64,000 bases of DNA. Source: Neostapfia colusana (lineage: Eukaryota; Streptophyta; Magnoliopsida; Poales; Poaceae). Both the position numbers and the translations under genes were made by a program. Below are positions 35,701 to 47,454 of this stretch, piece after piece; positions within the stretch are counted from its first letter, which is position 1; every line of letters begins with the position of its first letter. Under the pieces are notes generated by a model. That model worked only from the letters and a program-made list of their open reading frames with translations. It did not search any database and was not told the DNA's origin. The stretch lies in assembly GCA_030760725.1 (NCBI GenBank), contig JASWHV010000003.1:60903264-60967263 (forward strand), given 5' to 3'.

Positions 35701-36181
35701 CGAGAGAAAACGGCCGGAGAAGCTATAGTTCTCACCGGGAGGAAAAACAGCCGATCGGGTGAGAAAAACAGGGCGATGCCGGCGTTTATATAGACGGGGG
35801 AGGGCGGAGTGTATGTTGGGATCGAGCCGGAGTCGTCCGGGACCAGAATTCGGCTGGGGGACACGGGTTTCCGGGGGTAGTTTGGATTCGGGCGCGCGGA
35901 GGAGTCCGGGTTGTTGGCGCGAGCGAGAGGTGGGGGATGACATGCGGGCCCCGCTTGTCAGTGAGAGGGAGAGGCGCGCGGCTGTGGGCTGGCGCGGGGG
36001 GGTATGGTGGGCCGGCTGGTGGGTTTTGGCCCACTGGCCGGGGGGGTTTCTTTTTCTTTTTCCATTTCTTTTCTGTTTTGATTTGAATTTGAATTCCAAT
36101 TTGAATTTGAATTTCTGCACCACATGTAGTACGTCCAAAAAATTTTAAATTCCCCTCTTAACAGAATTTCGGGGTGTTACA
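32760..36181 (-). repeat. Element C 3' LTR (left copy)
   Basis: A direct repeat of 40546-43961. The minus-strand TATA box (TATATAAA) is at 35785-35792, in a GC-rich promoter-like block (35340-36060). Confidence 0.95.
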
Positions 36182-36200
36182 GCTCTACCCCCCTTAAAAG
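36182..36200 (-). other. Element C polypurine tract
   Basis: The minus strand reads TTTTAAGGGGGGTAG next to the 3' LTR. Confidence 0.82.
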
Positions 36201-36226
36201 AAATCTCGTCCTCGAGATTGGTGGTT

Positions 36227-39200
36227 CTAAGAAAACAATTCCGAAAACTGTGCCTTAAGCTCGTCTTCTCGCTCCCATGTGGCTTCCTCTTCCGAGTGAT
36301 GCTTCCACTGCACCTTGCACAGCCGGATTCTTTTATTTCTTGTGAGGCGTTCCATTGTCTCCAAAATCTTGATCGGTTTCTCAGCATAAGACAAATCCTC
36401 TCGTACGTCAACCTCATTCATGGGTAACATCTCTTCAGGCGTCCTTAGACATTTCTTGAGCTGTGACACATGGAATACATCATGCACATCCGATAGGCGA
36501 GCCGGTAGTTCTAGTTGATATGTCACTTCACCTTTCCTCTCCAGAACTTGAAAGGGTCCGATGTATCGAGGTGATAACTTCCCTTTTACCTTGAACCGAC
36601 GAAGTCCTCGTATAGGTGACACCTTGAGATAAATAGTCTCCCACATTGAAAATAAGCTCTCTTCTCCGTACATCGGCATAACTCTTTTGTCGGGTCTGTT
36701 CTATCCTTAGGTTGTTGCGAATTTCTCTCACTTTCGCCTCGGCTTCTTGTAGTACTTCGGGTCCAAACACTTTACTTTCCCCGGTTTGGTTCCAAAATAG
36801 TGGAGTTCTGCACTTTCTCCCATACAAAGCCTCAAAGGGTGACATTTTCATACTAGCCTGATAGCTGTTGTTATAGGAGAACTCCGCATACGGTAAATTC
36901 TTATCCCAACTCCTATTGTTCTTGAGCGCACACGCTCTCAACATGTCCTCAAGGATCCTGATTGGTTCTTTCCGTCTGTCCGTCAGTCTGGGGATGATAA
37001 GCAGAACTAAAATTCAGATGAGTTCCCAAGGTTTCATGTAACTTCTCCCAGAACCTTGAGGTGAATTGTGTCCCTCGATCTGACACTATCTTCTTTGGCG
37101 AAACATACGATCCTTGACATGTATAATTCTGCCAATTTGGATCCGTTGTAGCTTTCTTTCATGGGGATGAAATGAGCTACCTTGGTTAGCCTGTCGATGA
37201 TGACCCATATCGAATCATATCCTTATTGGGTCCTAGGTAGTCCCACTATGAAATCCATACCAATTTCTTCCCATTTCCATTCAGGCACTTTGAGTGGTTG
37301 CAATAATCCCGCGGGTCGTTGATGTTATGCTTTCACCAACTGACATGTGTCACATAGGGCAACATGTTCCGCGACATCTCGCTTCATGCCATACCACCAA
37401 TACCTGCTCTTGAAGTCATGATACATCTTCGTACTCCCAGGATGAATAGAATAGTCGGAATCATGAGCCTCCTTTAAAATCAATTTACGGATCTCCTTCA
37501 CTTCAGGCACACAGATTCTTTTCTCGTGCCACACCGTACCTTGTTCATCCTCTCTGAAACCATGGGCTTTATTATCCTTCATGAGTTGTCTGATTTCTTG
37601 TATCTTCTCATCATTCTTTTGACCATCGCGTATGTCTTGCTCTAATGTGGAGTCCACTTCCATGGCGATGGCTTCACCACTATTCACCAGGCATAGATTG
37701 AGTCTTATAACATCGTCCTTCAATTCTGCAGGCATGTCCTTCAAGCTCAACCTATTGACCTGCACTTTCTGGCTTAAAGCATCTACCACGACATTCGCTT
37801 TCCCAGGATGATAGTTGATGCCCACATCAAAGTCGTTGATCAGCTCTAACCATCTCCTTTGTCTGAGGTTGAGATCTGGCTGTGTGAAAATATACTTTAA
37901 GCTCTTATGACCCGTATATATCTCTGTCCTCTTCCCCATCAAGTAGTGCCGCCAAATTTTCAACACGTGTACCACTGCGGCTAGTTCTAGGTCATGTGTA
38001 GGATAGTTCTTCTCGTGTTTCCGGAGCTGCCGGGACGCATAAGCCACGACATGTCCCTCTTGCATAAGAACACATCCCAACCCGTTTCCAGAGGCATCGC
38101 AGTACACCAAAAAGTTCTTCTGCATATTTGGCATAACTAGCACTGGGGCTGTTGTCAATCTTTTCTTTAGCTCTTGAAAACTCGTCTCGTACTGCGGCGT
38201 CCATGTGAATGTGATTCCCTTCTCCAACAATTTGGTGAGGGGTCTCGAAATCTTGGAGAATCCCTCGATAAACTGTCGATAATACCCAGCCAATCCTAAG
38301 AAGCTTCAAACTTCCTCGACATTCTCAGGGGTCTTCCACTTCTGTACATCCTCAATCTTGGCGGGATCTACGGAGATTCCTCCCTCCGAGATTATATGTC
38401 CTAAGAAGGGAACTCTCTTCATCCAAAACTCACACTTGCTCAATTTGGCATATAGTTGGTGTTTTCTCAGCTTTTGCAACACCAACCTTAGATGTTTCTC
38501 ATGTTCTTCTTCATCCTTGGAAAAGATGAGAATGTCATCAATGAAAACCACCACAAATTTGTCCAGATATTCCATGAATACCTTGTTCATGAGATACATG
38601 AAGTATGCCGGGCATTAGTTAGCCCGAAAGGCATGACGGTGTATTCATACAGTCCGTACCGAGATACGAAAGCTGTCTTGGGAATATCTGTTTGCCTTAT
38701 CTTAAGTTGGTGGTATCCCGATCTGAGATCAATTTTCGAGAACACACAAGCTCCCCTCAATTGATCAAACAAATCTTCAATGCGGGGTAATGGGTACTTG
38801 TTCTTGATGGTTACCTCATTCAACGCACGGTAGTCCACGCATAGCCTTTGGGTCCCGTCCTTCTTGGGCACAAATATCACTGGAGCTCCCCACGGTGAGG
38901 AACTAGGACGAATGTACCCCTTCTCTGTCAACTCTCTTAAATGTTCCTTGAGTTCTTCCAGCTGTTTGGAGTCCATCCGATAAGGTTTCTTGTATATCGG
39001 AGCTGTTCCAGGCACTAGCTCAATCGCGAATTTCACTTCACGATCAGGGGGCATACCTGGCAACTCCTCCGGAAAAACATCTGGATATTCCCTGATGATC
39101 CTGATCTCCTCCACTTCCACCTCAACTTGATTGAGTTTAATGTCCCTCCTAGGCTCTTGTATGGTTATGAACTTTACTCTTTTGACACTAGGGTGAATTA

Positions 39201-39252
39201 GTTCCACCGTTCTGGTCGAACAATGGATGATTCCTTTATGTTTGGTCAACCA
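36227..39252 (-). pseudogene. Element C pol (RT, RNase H, integrase, chromodomain), degenerate, gag missing
   Basis: On the minus strand the frame enters at WLTKHKGIIHCSTR, the linker after the protease, and shows reverse transcriptase with IRPSSSPWGAP, KIDLRSGYHQ and the intact catalytic FIDD near 38540. RNase H has VYCDASGNGLGC (near 38100). The integrase zinc finger is near 37400-37340. The integrase core runs through 37320-36900 with several stops and frameshifts. The tail ends in a chromodomain-like VQWKHHSEEEATWERED (near 36270). One base is missing near 38614 in the RT, a TGA lies at about 38303, and further breaks lie at 37325-36945 and near 36600. Compared with element A, all gag and the protease active site are absent. 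Confidence 0.9.
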
Positions 39253-39554
39253 AATGTTAATTTAAAGTATTTCGTATTAAATTCCCAATTTGATTGTTTA
39301 AACTTAAACTCATGAGGTCTTATTGTATTAACATTTTCTGGGGGTTTCACGTCTCACGCGAACATAAATGCACTCTTAATTCATAGGGGTTCACACATCA
39401 AAGCAAAACAGCCTAAAGACGAGGTTGCGGACAAATGCCCATGGCTTCCACAACTCACGTCCCACACCAAACATTAACACACCATTAACTAAGGTATCGA
39501 CTCGACTACTCGATAACCTGTTGAACTAAGGGGAAGGACTCTACACGACTCGTA
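39253..39554. other. Element C spacer at the gag deletion junction
   Basis: About 300 bp with no frame or motif that I can assign, between the truncated pol and the extra ORF. The join to pol lies near 39250. Confidence 0.4.
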
Positions 39555-40322
39555 TCACTGAGCTGGCTCCTCGGGATCTTCCTCATTATTGTGGCTGCCC
39601 TCTGACTCCGCTTTGGGTGGGGAAGCTGCTGGTGGAGAAGTGCGACGACGCCTGCTCGCCCGGCGATCTGGGGAGTCAGGAGTCCATGTGTCATTCACGG
39701 TGACACACAGTTCATTCCCATCTCCTCTTTCTCTTGCCCTCAAGCTGGCTCGAAGCAATGCCTCGGTCTCCTTCAGGGTGTCACGCACATCCTGAAGCTC
39801 CTGCTGACACTCCTGCAGTCGAGTGCTAAGCATAGCAGCATCCTCCAAGCACAGGTCCAAGTGCTCATGGGAAGTCCCCTGCTGCACTGGCAGGTACTTG
39901 TACTCCGCTGTACCACTCTCACGCTGGAGGACATACATGTACTCAGTCCTGTACAGGTGGCGACGGTAGATGTAACTCTGGCAGGTGATGGCCTCCCAGG
40001 TGACATCCTTCTCCGCATCGACCTGTGTCGCTCGACAAGCTGGAGAGCGGTGGATCTTGAGCAGCTGATTTTCATGGATAATCCTCATTTCTGAACTCCA
40101 TTCTTCCCGCTTCTCCCAGATGGTCTGAGTGGAGCTGTAGTGTATGATTAGCTTGCCTATATTGCCGGCGGCGTGGAGCATACGTCGAAGACGGCGCAAC
40201 AAGCCTCCTACTGCCAATCCGTAGGAGAGGTACGTCACCGGACGGTTCTCCTCTCTCAGGGCAAGGGCAACTATGGGAACTCTCCCTCCGATGGAGTCTT
40301 GCGGGCGGTGCGAATCATGCGA
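39555..40322 (-). pseudogene. Element C extra leader ORF (function unknown), probably frameshifted near its start
   Basis: A minus-strand open frame covers 39555 to about 40300. It has an N-terminal region with LRRLRRMLHAAGN, a basic/aromatic middle (YIYRRHLYRTEYMYVLQ), a coiled-coil-like stretch (LSTRLQECQQELQDVRDTLK) and an acidic, Ser/Pro/Glu-rich tail. The only good ATG (40322-40320) follows a splice-acceptor sequence (ATGTTTTAG) but is one base out of frame and ends after 18 codons. One indel would therefore explain the structure. Position and layout mirror the extra ORF of element A, though I see no clear residue-level similarity by eye. No function is assigned. Confidence 0.55.
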
Positions 40323-40528
40323 ACCATCTAAAACATAAAGTATTTAAAATTAAGTTAGATAAGATTTTAAACAAAAAACCTATTTTGAATAAAAGTTGGG
40401 GTAAGATGAATAAAGTGACCCCATTAAATAACACCTTCGACCCACACTTTTGTAAAATAGTTTTTAAGAAAATAAGGTCCTTAACTACATCCATTCCTAC
40501 CTTGGTCCACGTTCCTACGGGCAACCTT

Positions 40529-40541
40529 GGCTTTGATACCA
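40529..40541 (-). other. Element C primer binding site
   Basis: The minus strand reads TGGTATCAAAGCC, one base different from the initiator tRNA-Met match used by the other elements. It lies 4 nt inside the 5' LTR. Confidence 0.88.
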
Positions 40542-40545
40542 CTGC

Positions 40546-43500
40546 TGTCACACCCGGTTTCTCCGAAGAACAACCGAGTGAATATCACATGTATGCCAGG
40601 ATCATTTTCTCATACATGTGATGACAAATAGTGAAGCATCATTTTTTACAAGCCAGGTGTCTAATATAAATAAGTCTTACATAGCATGTCTCGATGGACA
40701 ATAATAAGTTCATAACATGTAAATAAAATAGCAGCGGAATATTATTCTTATGGGCTCCGTCACAGGCGTTGCCCGGGGGACTCCATGAACCTAGAATCCT
40801 TCTTCGGGTCCGAAGTCTTGGTCATTGAACACCACATCATCCCCTTGACCTGAGCAGAAATTTAAACCAACAAATATGCAAGTTTGAGTACCGTTGGTAC
40901 TCAGCAAGTGTGGGAAAGTTATGTCATGCATGGCTAGAACAAGGAGAGGTTGAACTCATGGTTAAAGCACTACGCAATTAATACCTATCACCTTAGCTAT
41001 TAAGCACCTACATTACTACATAGGTGAAATGATCCCAATCTCCCAACCCATCATCATAATCAAATAACCATAACATCAATTCCAATGTTAAGCTCCCCGC
41101 TTAACATCCTCAACTTCCAAAGCCATCAATCCTCTAATCATGAATAAGTCCAAGCCGCTCTTGACCGTGAGCACGACTGTCATGACAGTTTTGACTCTGC
41201 AGAGTTTGCACCAGTGTACCCACATGTAGTGATTTCATCCCCCGTTGCCGGGTGGATAAAAACAACCCCCATTATGCTAGTGGCTACGAACCACATTCAC
41301 ACTTCCCAGGTGTGTAGCCAGGAGATCACTACGAAGCCTTTACAAAGGGATTACCGACGAGCGTGGGCCCACTGAGGTTTCACCCCTAACAGCATACAAG
41401 AGGCTCCAACCCCGCTGCAGTGGTCCCCTCTTGAGCCTTGCGGTTCATATGGTAGTCCAGCTGACACCTACTCCCCGCACCATCCAACACACCCATACTA
41501 CGCCGGGGATACACCTAATTAATTGGCCAAGCTGCCCCATCTCAGCATGTGGTTGGCACGGTAAAGCCAGGTTACATGCTCCATGAACCGGTCCTTAGGA
41601 TCCAGGCAAGTACTAAACACAAACCCGAGTCTCGTGCACCCAGCACCAACCAAATCATCCAACTTGCCTCGATCCCTACCTCTACATAACTCATAATATC
41701 TCATTCAAGAGTAAGGTAAATAAATTGATGATCTCATATCCCCATTATCCCATTCTAAGCATGGCTAAGCATAAGCATATAAATAAATGACATGATAAAA
41801 TGCATCCCAACCCAAGCTACAAGGTAACAAGGTAATGCAATTCTAGGGAAACTTCCTAGCATGGGTTTCATATTTCAATTGACAATGCAAATAATTCTAT
41901 CTACACATCCTAGTATAGGATAAAAGTGGTCAAGGACACTTGCCTTCTTCCTGCTGCTCTGGGAATGGAAAGTCTTGGTCTTGGAAGGGGAGAACTTGCT
42001 CTGGAGCAGGCTCTACTCATGCCCATACACATAGCAAAAGAAAACAACAATCCATAAGACATGGTTCACACTTTCACTTTATACAAACCATACATACCTA
42101 CCTATGAAGGTCATTCTCATTACTAAGTGTTGTGGTTGTCCTAGATGTGTTGATTTTTTGGCCTACATGCACTTTTAAGCATATGTATATAATTTCTAAC
42201 TTTTGTATTCAGATTTCTGTTTGCACACTATATATAAATTTCCAATTCAAACAAATTCTTTAATACCCTCTTTAGCTACCAAGTTTGCATGGAAAGTAAT
42301 TCCCTATTCCAAATGGGTTTTCAAACCTTCTACCAAATCCCAAACTGAAGTCTTTGAATTTGGAGACTTCATTTATTATTTTCTAGTTATGCATACCTAT
42401 TTTCCTTTATTTTCTAGATTTATTTTCTATGCCTAAAAGTGAGTCTTAATATTACATAGTAGGGCATATCATCTAAACAGAATAGGTTCTGATCTAAAAT
42501 ATTAAATAATATATTTTTGAACTTCTCCTCTGATGTGAACTAATTTAAATTTATTTTACCAATTTTCATATTTATTTCCTAACCTAAAATGTGTCCGTAT
42601 AACTAATAAATGTGAACAATCAATTAGACAGATTCATTTCAGCTTAAAATCTATTTTTAACTCATTCTAAAGTTTTCCAAGAGTTAGGAGAGTTTAAATT
42701 TGAATTTACAATGTGTTTGCCTCACCTTTTTTAATTTAAATTCTAATCACATATTCAAATTTCTGAATTTAATATCACATAGGGTCAAAAAGGTACATCC
42801 ACCCTACTACAGGGTCTAATATATTTTTTTCATAAATTTCCAGGGGTCTAATCTACACATAACAGAGGGGTTTTCCTAATTTTTATTAAGTCCAGGGACT
42901 AAAACTGATTTTTAAATAAATTTACATGAATTTCTGAAGTTCCAGGGGCTAGATCAGAAGTTTTCGGGGCTAGTTCGTGTTTCCCGAGATCCCAAGGGGG
43001 TAGCGCGTAAGAATCCCGACCTTTATAATGTGGGGCCAACGTGGACCGTCCGATTTAAAACAGACGCTGAGATTATAACGCAAAGCGGTACGGGTTAGAT
43101 CTAATAGGAACCGCACGATTTAAAATGGACGGGCCTCAGAGGGCCACGTCGCCCTGGCCGTGCGCGGGCGGCGCTGCCCGGCGGCGCGCGGCGGCGGGAG
43201 GCGGCGATCTCGATGGAGAACTTCGGATCTTCGTCTATACCTCCTAAAACTGGGATTTCATGGCATAGAGCGGTAGAGGGGAGGTCAGGGATCTCACCTC
43301 GGGGTTTTTCATGAGCTCGGAGGCCCTGGAAGGCGGTCAACGATGAGGTCCGAGGTGGAACCGCCGCGGTGCTCGTCGGAGCTGTGTCTAGAGCGCAAAC
43401 TACCGAGTTTTCTGCACCTGCGTGATTCCCCAGAGGCGGTGGGACATGATCGACGCGTTAGATCAGAAAACCCGAGCAAAGATAGAGAGAAAACGGCCGG

Positions 43501-43961
43501 AGAAGCTCTGGTTCTCACCTGGAGGAAAAACAGCCGATCGGGGGAGAAAAACAGGGCTATGCCGGCGTTTATATAGACGGGGGAGGGCGGCGTGTCTGTT
43601 GGGATCGAGCCGGAGTCGTCCGGGACCAGAATTCGGCTGGGGGACGCGGGTTTCCGGGGGTAGATTGGATTCGGGCGCGCGGAGGAGTCCGGGTTGTTGG
43701 CGCGAGCGAGAGGTGGGGGATGACATGCGGGCCCCGCGTGTCAGTGAGAGGGAGAGGCGCGTGGCTGTGGGCTGGCGCGGGGAGGGGTGTACGGTGGGCC
43801 GGCTGGTGGGTTTCGGCCCACTGGCCGGGGGGGTTCTTTTTCTTTTTCTTTTTCCATTTCTTTTCTGTTTTGATTTGAATTTGAATTTGAATTTCTGCAC
43901 CACATGCAGTACGTCCAAAAATTTTTAAATTCCCCTCTTAACAGAATTTTGGGGTGTTACA
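40546..43961 (-). repeat. Element C 5' LTR (right copy)
   Basis: The 3,416-bp upstream LTR in minus orientation, nearly identical to 32760-36181. Confidence 0.95.
43568..43575 (-). promoter_or_regulatory. Element C 5' LTR TATA box
   Basis: The minus strand reads TATATAAA, conserved in both LTRs. It is preceded in element sense by GC-rich DNA. Confidence 0.7.
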
Positions 43962-43966
43962 GCATT
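43962..43966. repeat. Target site duplication of element C, right copy (GCATT)
   Basis: Identical to 32755-32759. Confidence 0.95.
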
Positions 43967-46540
43967 GGCGGTAACAAATATGGTCTAGTAATTGTTGATG
44001 ACTATTCTCGTTTCACTTGGTGTTTTTCTTGCATGATAAAGGAGAAACTCAAGGTGTCCTCAAGAAGTTCTTGAGGAGAGCTCAAAATGAGTTTTACTCA
44101 AAAATCAAGAAGATAAGGAGCGACAACGGCTCCGAATTCAAGAACACTCAAGTAGAAGAATATTTGGATGAAGAGGGCATCAAGCATGAGTTTTTGGCCC
44201 CCTATTCCCCCGAACAAAATGGGGTGGCTGAAAGGAAGAACCGAACACTCATAGAGATGGCAAGGACCATGCTCTATGAATACAAGACCTCAGATCGATT
44301 TTGGGCGGAGGCGGTCAAGACCGATTGTCATGCTACAAACCGCCTCTACCTCCATCGACTTTTGAAGAAAACCCCAAACGAGCTCCTAACCGGTAACAAA
44401 CCCAACATCTCTTACTTTTGAGTTTTTAGAAGTAAATGCTACATTCTCAACAAGAATCCTAGGACTTCAAAGTTCGCTTTGAAATCCGATGAAGGTTTCC
44501 TACTTGGTTATGACTCAAACACCTATGCCTATCGTGTTTTCAGCAAGACCTCTAGTTGTGTTGAAATTGCACGTGACGTGGTGTTTGATGAAACTAATGG
44601 CTCCCAAGTGGAGCAAGTTTATCAATGTGTGCTAGATGAAGAAGAAGCACCATGTGAAGCACTAAGAAGAATGGGGCTTGGGGAAGTCTGTCCCCAAGAA
44701 AATGTAGAACAAGATGCTACAAGCTCATCACCATCGACACCTCTCATTCAAGATCAAACTCAAGAATCCCAAGATCAAGACGGTCAATTTCAAGTAGGAG
44801 AAAATCGAAACCGTGATGTTGATCAAGGGGGAGAAGAAGAAGAAGAAGACCACTCAAGAAATCAAGTGCCTCATTCAAGGGTTCATCAAAGCATTCAACA
44901 GGATCACCCCGTTGACAACATCCTTGGAGATATCACAAAAGGGGTAACAACACGTTCTTGAATAGCAAACTTTTGTGCACATTACTCTTTTGTATCGTCC
45001 TTGGAACCATTTAGGGTGGAAGATGCACTCAAGGATCCGGATTGGGTGGTGGCCATGCAAGAAGAGTTGAAAAACTTCACAAGAAACCAAGTATGGGAGC
45101 TAGTGAAAAGACCAAATGCAAATGTGGTAGGCACCAAGTGGGTGTTTCGCAACAAGCAAGATGAACATGGAGTGGTAACAAGAAACAAGGCCCGACTTGT
45201 GGCAAAGGGATATGCTCAAGTCGAAGGTTTGGATTTCAATGAAACCTTTGCTCCCGTAGCTAGGCTTGAGTCCATTCGAATTCTACTAGCCTATGCTACT
45301 CACCATGATTTTAAACTCTATCAAATGGATGTGAAAAGTGCCTTCCTAAACGATCCAATCAAGGAGGAGGTGTACGTGGAGCAACCACCCGACTTTGAAG
45401 ATCAAGAATATCCTAACTATGTGTTTAAATTGCATAAAGCTCTCTATGGTCTCAAACAAGCTCCTAGAGTTTGGTATGAGTGTCTTAGAGACTTTTCTCA
45501 TTGATAATGGCTTTAAGATAGGCAAGGCATATTATACACTCTTCACAAAGAATGTAGATAAACATCTCTTTGTGTGCCAAATATATGTCGATAACATTAT
45601 ATTTGGTTATACTAACAAATCTTTTTGTAATGAGTTTAGTAAGATAACGACGGATAGGTTTGAGATGTCCATGATGGGAGAGTTGAAGTTCTTCCTAGGA
45701 TTTCAAGTCAAGCAACTTAAGGAGGCACGTTCATTAGTCAAACAAAGTACATACAAGACATACTCAAGAAGTTTGACATGGACAAAGCCAAACCCATCAA
45801 GACACCAATGGCAACAAACGGGCACCTTGACCTCAATGAAGATGGACCAAGCATGGATCAAAAGGTATATCACTCTATGATTGGTTCATTGCTTTATCTT
45901 TGTGCATCTAGGCCCAATATCATGCTTAGTGTATGTTTGGTGTGCAAGATTTCAAGCATCACCTAAAGAATGTCATTTAACAACCGTTAAAAGGATCCTA
46001 AGATATCTAGTTCACACACCTAACCTAGGATTATGGTATCCAAAGGGATCTAAGTTTAATCTCATCGGATACTCCGATGCGGATTACGCCGGATGTAAAA
46101 TAGATATAAAAAGCACCTAAGGGACTTGTTAATTTTTGGGTAGGTCCTTAGTATTATGGTCATCCAAGAAACAAAACTCCATAGCTCTCTCCACAGCTGA
46201 GGCGGAGTATGTCGCAGCCAGAAGTTGTTGTGCTCAACTTCTTTGGATGCGACAAACTCTAAGGGATTATGGTTACAATATGAACCACATTCCACTCCTA
46301 TGTGACAATGATAGTGCCATTAAGATAGCTCATAATCCCATTGAACACTCTAGGGCCAAACATATAGACATCCGACATCATTTTTTGAGAGATCATTCTA
46401 TAAAGGGGGACATAGCTATCTCACATGTAAGAACCGAAAAACAACTAGCCGATATTTTCACCAAACCACTAGATGAAAAACTATTTCGTGAACTTCGAAA
46501 TGAGCTAAATATCCTAGACTCTAGGAATGTGAGTTGAACT
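43967..46540 (+). pseudogene. Element D integrase, reverse transcriptase and RNase H
   Basis: The integrase core resumes with VIVDDYSRFTW (catalytic Asp), SDNGSEFKN (second Asp, near 44115) and PEQNGVAERKNR (Glu, near 44215). After an acidic linker comes the copia RVT_2 reverse transcriptase (WVVAMQEEL near 45050, LVAKGYAQ, YQMDVKSAFLN with catalytic Asp, LYGLKQAPR). The usual YVDD is YVDN (Asn codon 45593-45595). RNase H follows with SDADYAGC, TAEAEYVA and CDNDSA, ending at 46537. In-frame TGA codons lie at 44419 and 44959. Frameshifts or stops also occur near 45490, 45750, 45960 and 46120. The catalytic change and breaks make the copy inactive. Confidence 0.92.
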
Positions 46541-47454
46541 TTTATTCATCTAAATGCTAACAATTAGAAGTCTTTCAAAATTTTCTAACAATTTCAACAA
46601 TAGGTACGATTATGAAAAACTTGTTCCCTCACTCTCATTCTTCTCCCATATTATTTTTGGCTATATTATGATCATAATATAATTGTGTTTTGATATACAC
46701 ATATATATAGACCTAATAGAAAGTGCAAGTAAATCCAACCCAATCATGGGCAAAATTCTAATATAAAAGAATTTCTCAGGCTCTAAGAGCTGGACTAGTC
46801 CGGACTGCACCCGGACAAGTCCGGAGGATAGACTAGTCCGGACCTAGTCTGATAGACTGGACTAGTCCGGCCCCTGGAGACTTAACCTCCAAGGGTCAGG
46901 CCGACCCCCTTCTCTCTCTCTCTCTCTCTCTCATTCACCTCCACTCCACTCCTCTCCTCCAAAACTCGCCCCCATTGGCGATTTTGGAGTTCTCCCTCAA
47001 ATCTCTCGAAGGAATCCTTGATTCAAAGCTTGTGGAGTGCGGGGAATCCTTCTCCAACCATCTCCGCTCCTTCGATCCACGGGTTTCATCAATCTTCTTC
47101 ACTCTAAGGTACTTTTTGACCTAACCTTGATTTTTCACAAAACTCTCGCTTCTAGGTCATACCTTTAGTGCCTTAGACCTTCCCTGATGCTCTTACGCGA
47201 TATTGTTGCAATTCCTCGTAGTATTGCGTCTACTTTGCTGAATTAGTGATCAAATCATCTAAGTTAGGGTTTAAAACTGTAGAGTCCGGACTAGTCCGGA
47301 CGCCAACCGGACAAGTCCGGCCAGGGCAGACTAGTCCGCCCATGGCCCGGACAAGTCAGACTGATACAGTTTTAGCCCCTAACTTTGGGGATGTAAACTA
47401 TTTCAAACGCAATACTCTAGCATCTAAGCCTTTCTTTTCATTTATCACCAGATC
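46541..47454 (+). promoter_or_regulatory. Leader/promoter-like region of element D third ORF
   Basis: The spacer holds a TATATATAG motif (46702-46710), a first palindrome cluster (46789-46872), a (TC)n run (46911-46932) followed by C/T-rich DNA, then a probable intron. The intron donor is at CTAAG|GTACTT (47109) and the acceptor at TATCACCAG (ends 47451), 343 bp in all, three bases before the ATG of the next ORF. A second palindrome cluster (47281-47350) lies in the intron. This is laid out like a small plant gene leader. Promoter function is inferred. Confidence 0.5.

Larger units (their letters stand above)
32760..43961 (-). mobile_element. Element C: Ty3/gypsy chromovirus lacking gag, nested in element D integrase
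   Basis: LTRs of 3,422 and 3,416 bp (32760-36181, 40546-43961) start TGTCACACCC and end GGGTGTTACA. They are flanked by a perfect GCATT duplication. The minus-strand interior has a primer binding site (TGGTATCAAAGCC, 40529-40541), an extra ORF in the leader, then a pol region that begins inside the protease-RT linker. There is no gag and no protease active site, so a deletion has joined leader to pol near 39250. Integrase with a chromodomain-like tail is present but broken. The element is non-autonomous. The LTRs are very similar, pointing to a young insertion. Confidence 0.93.
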
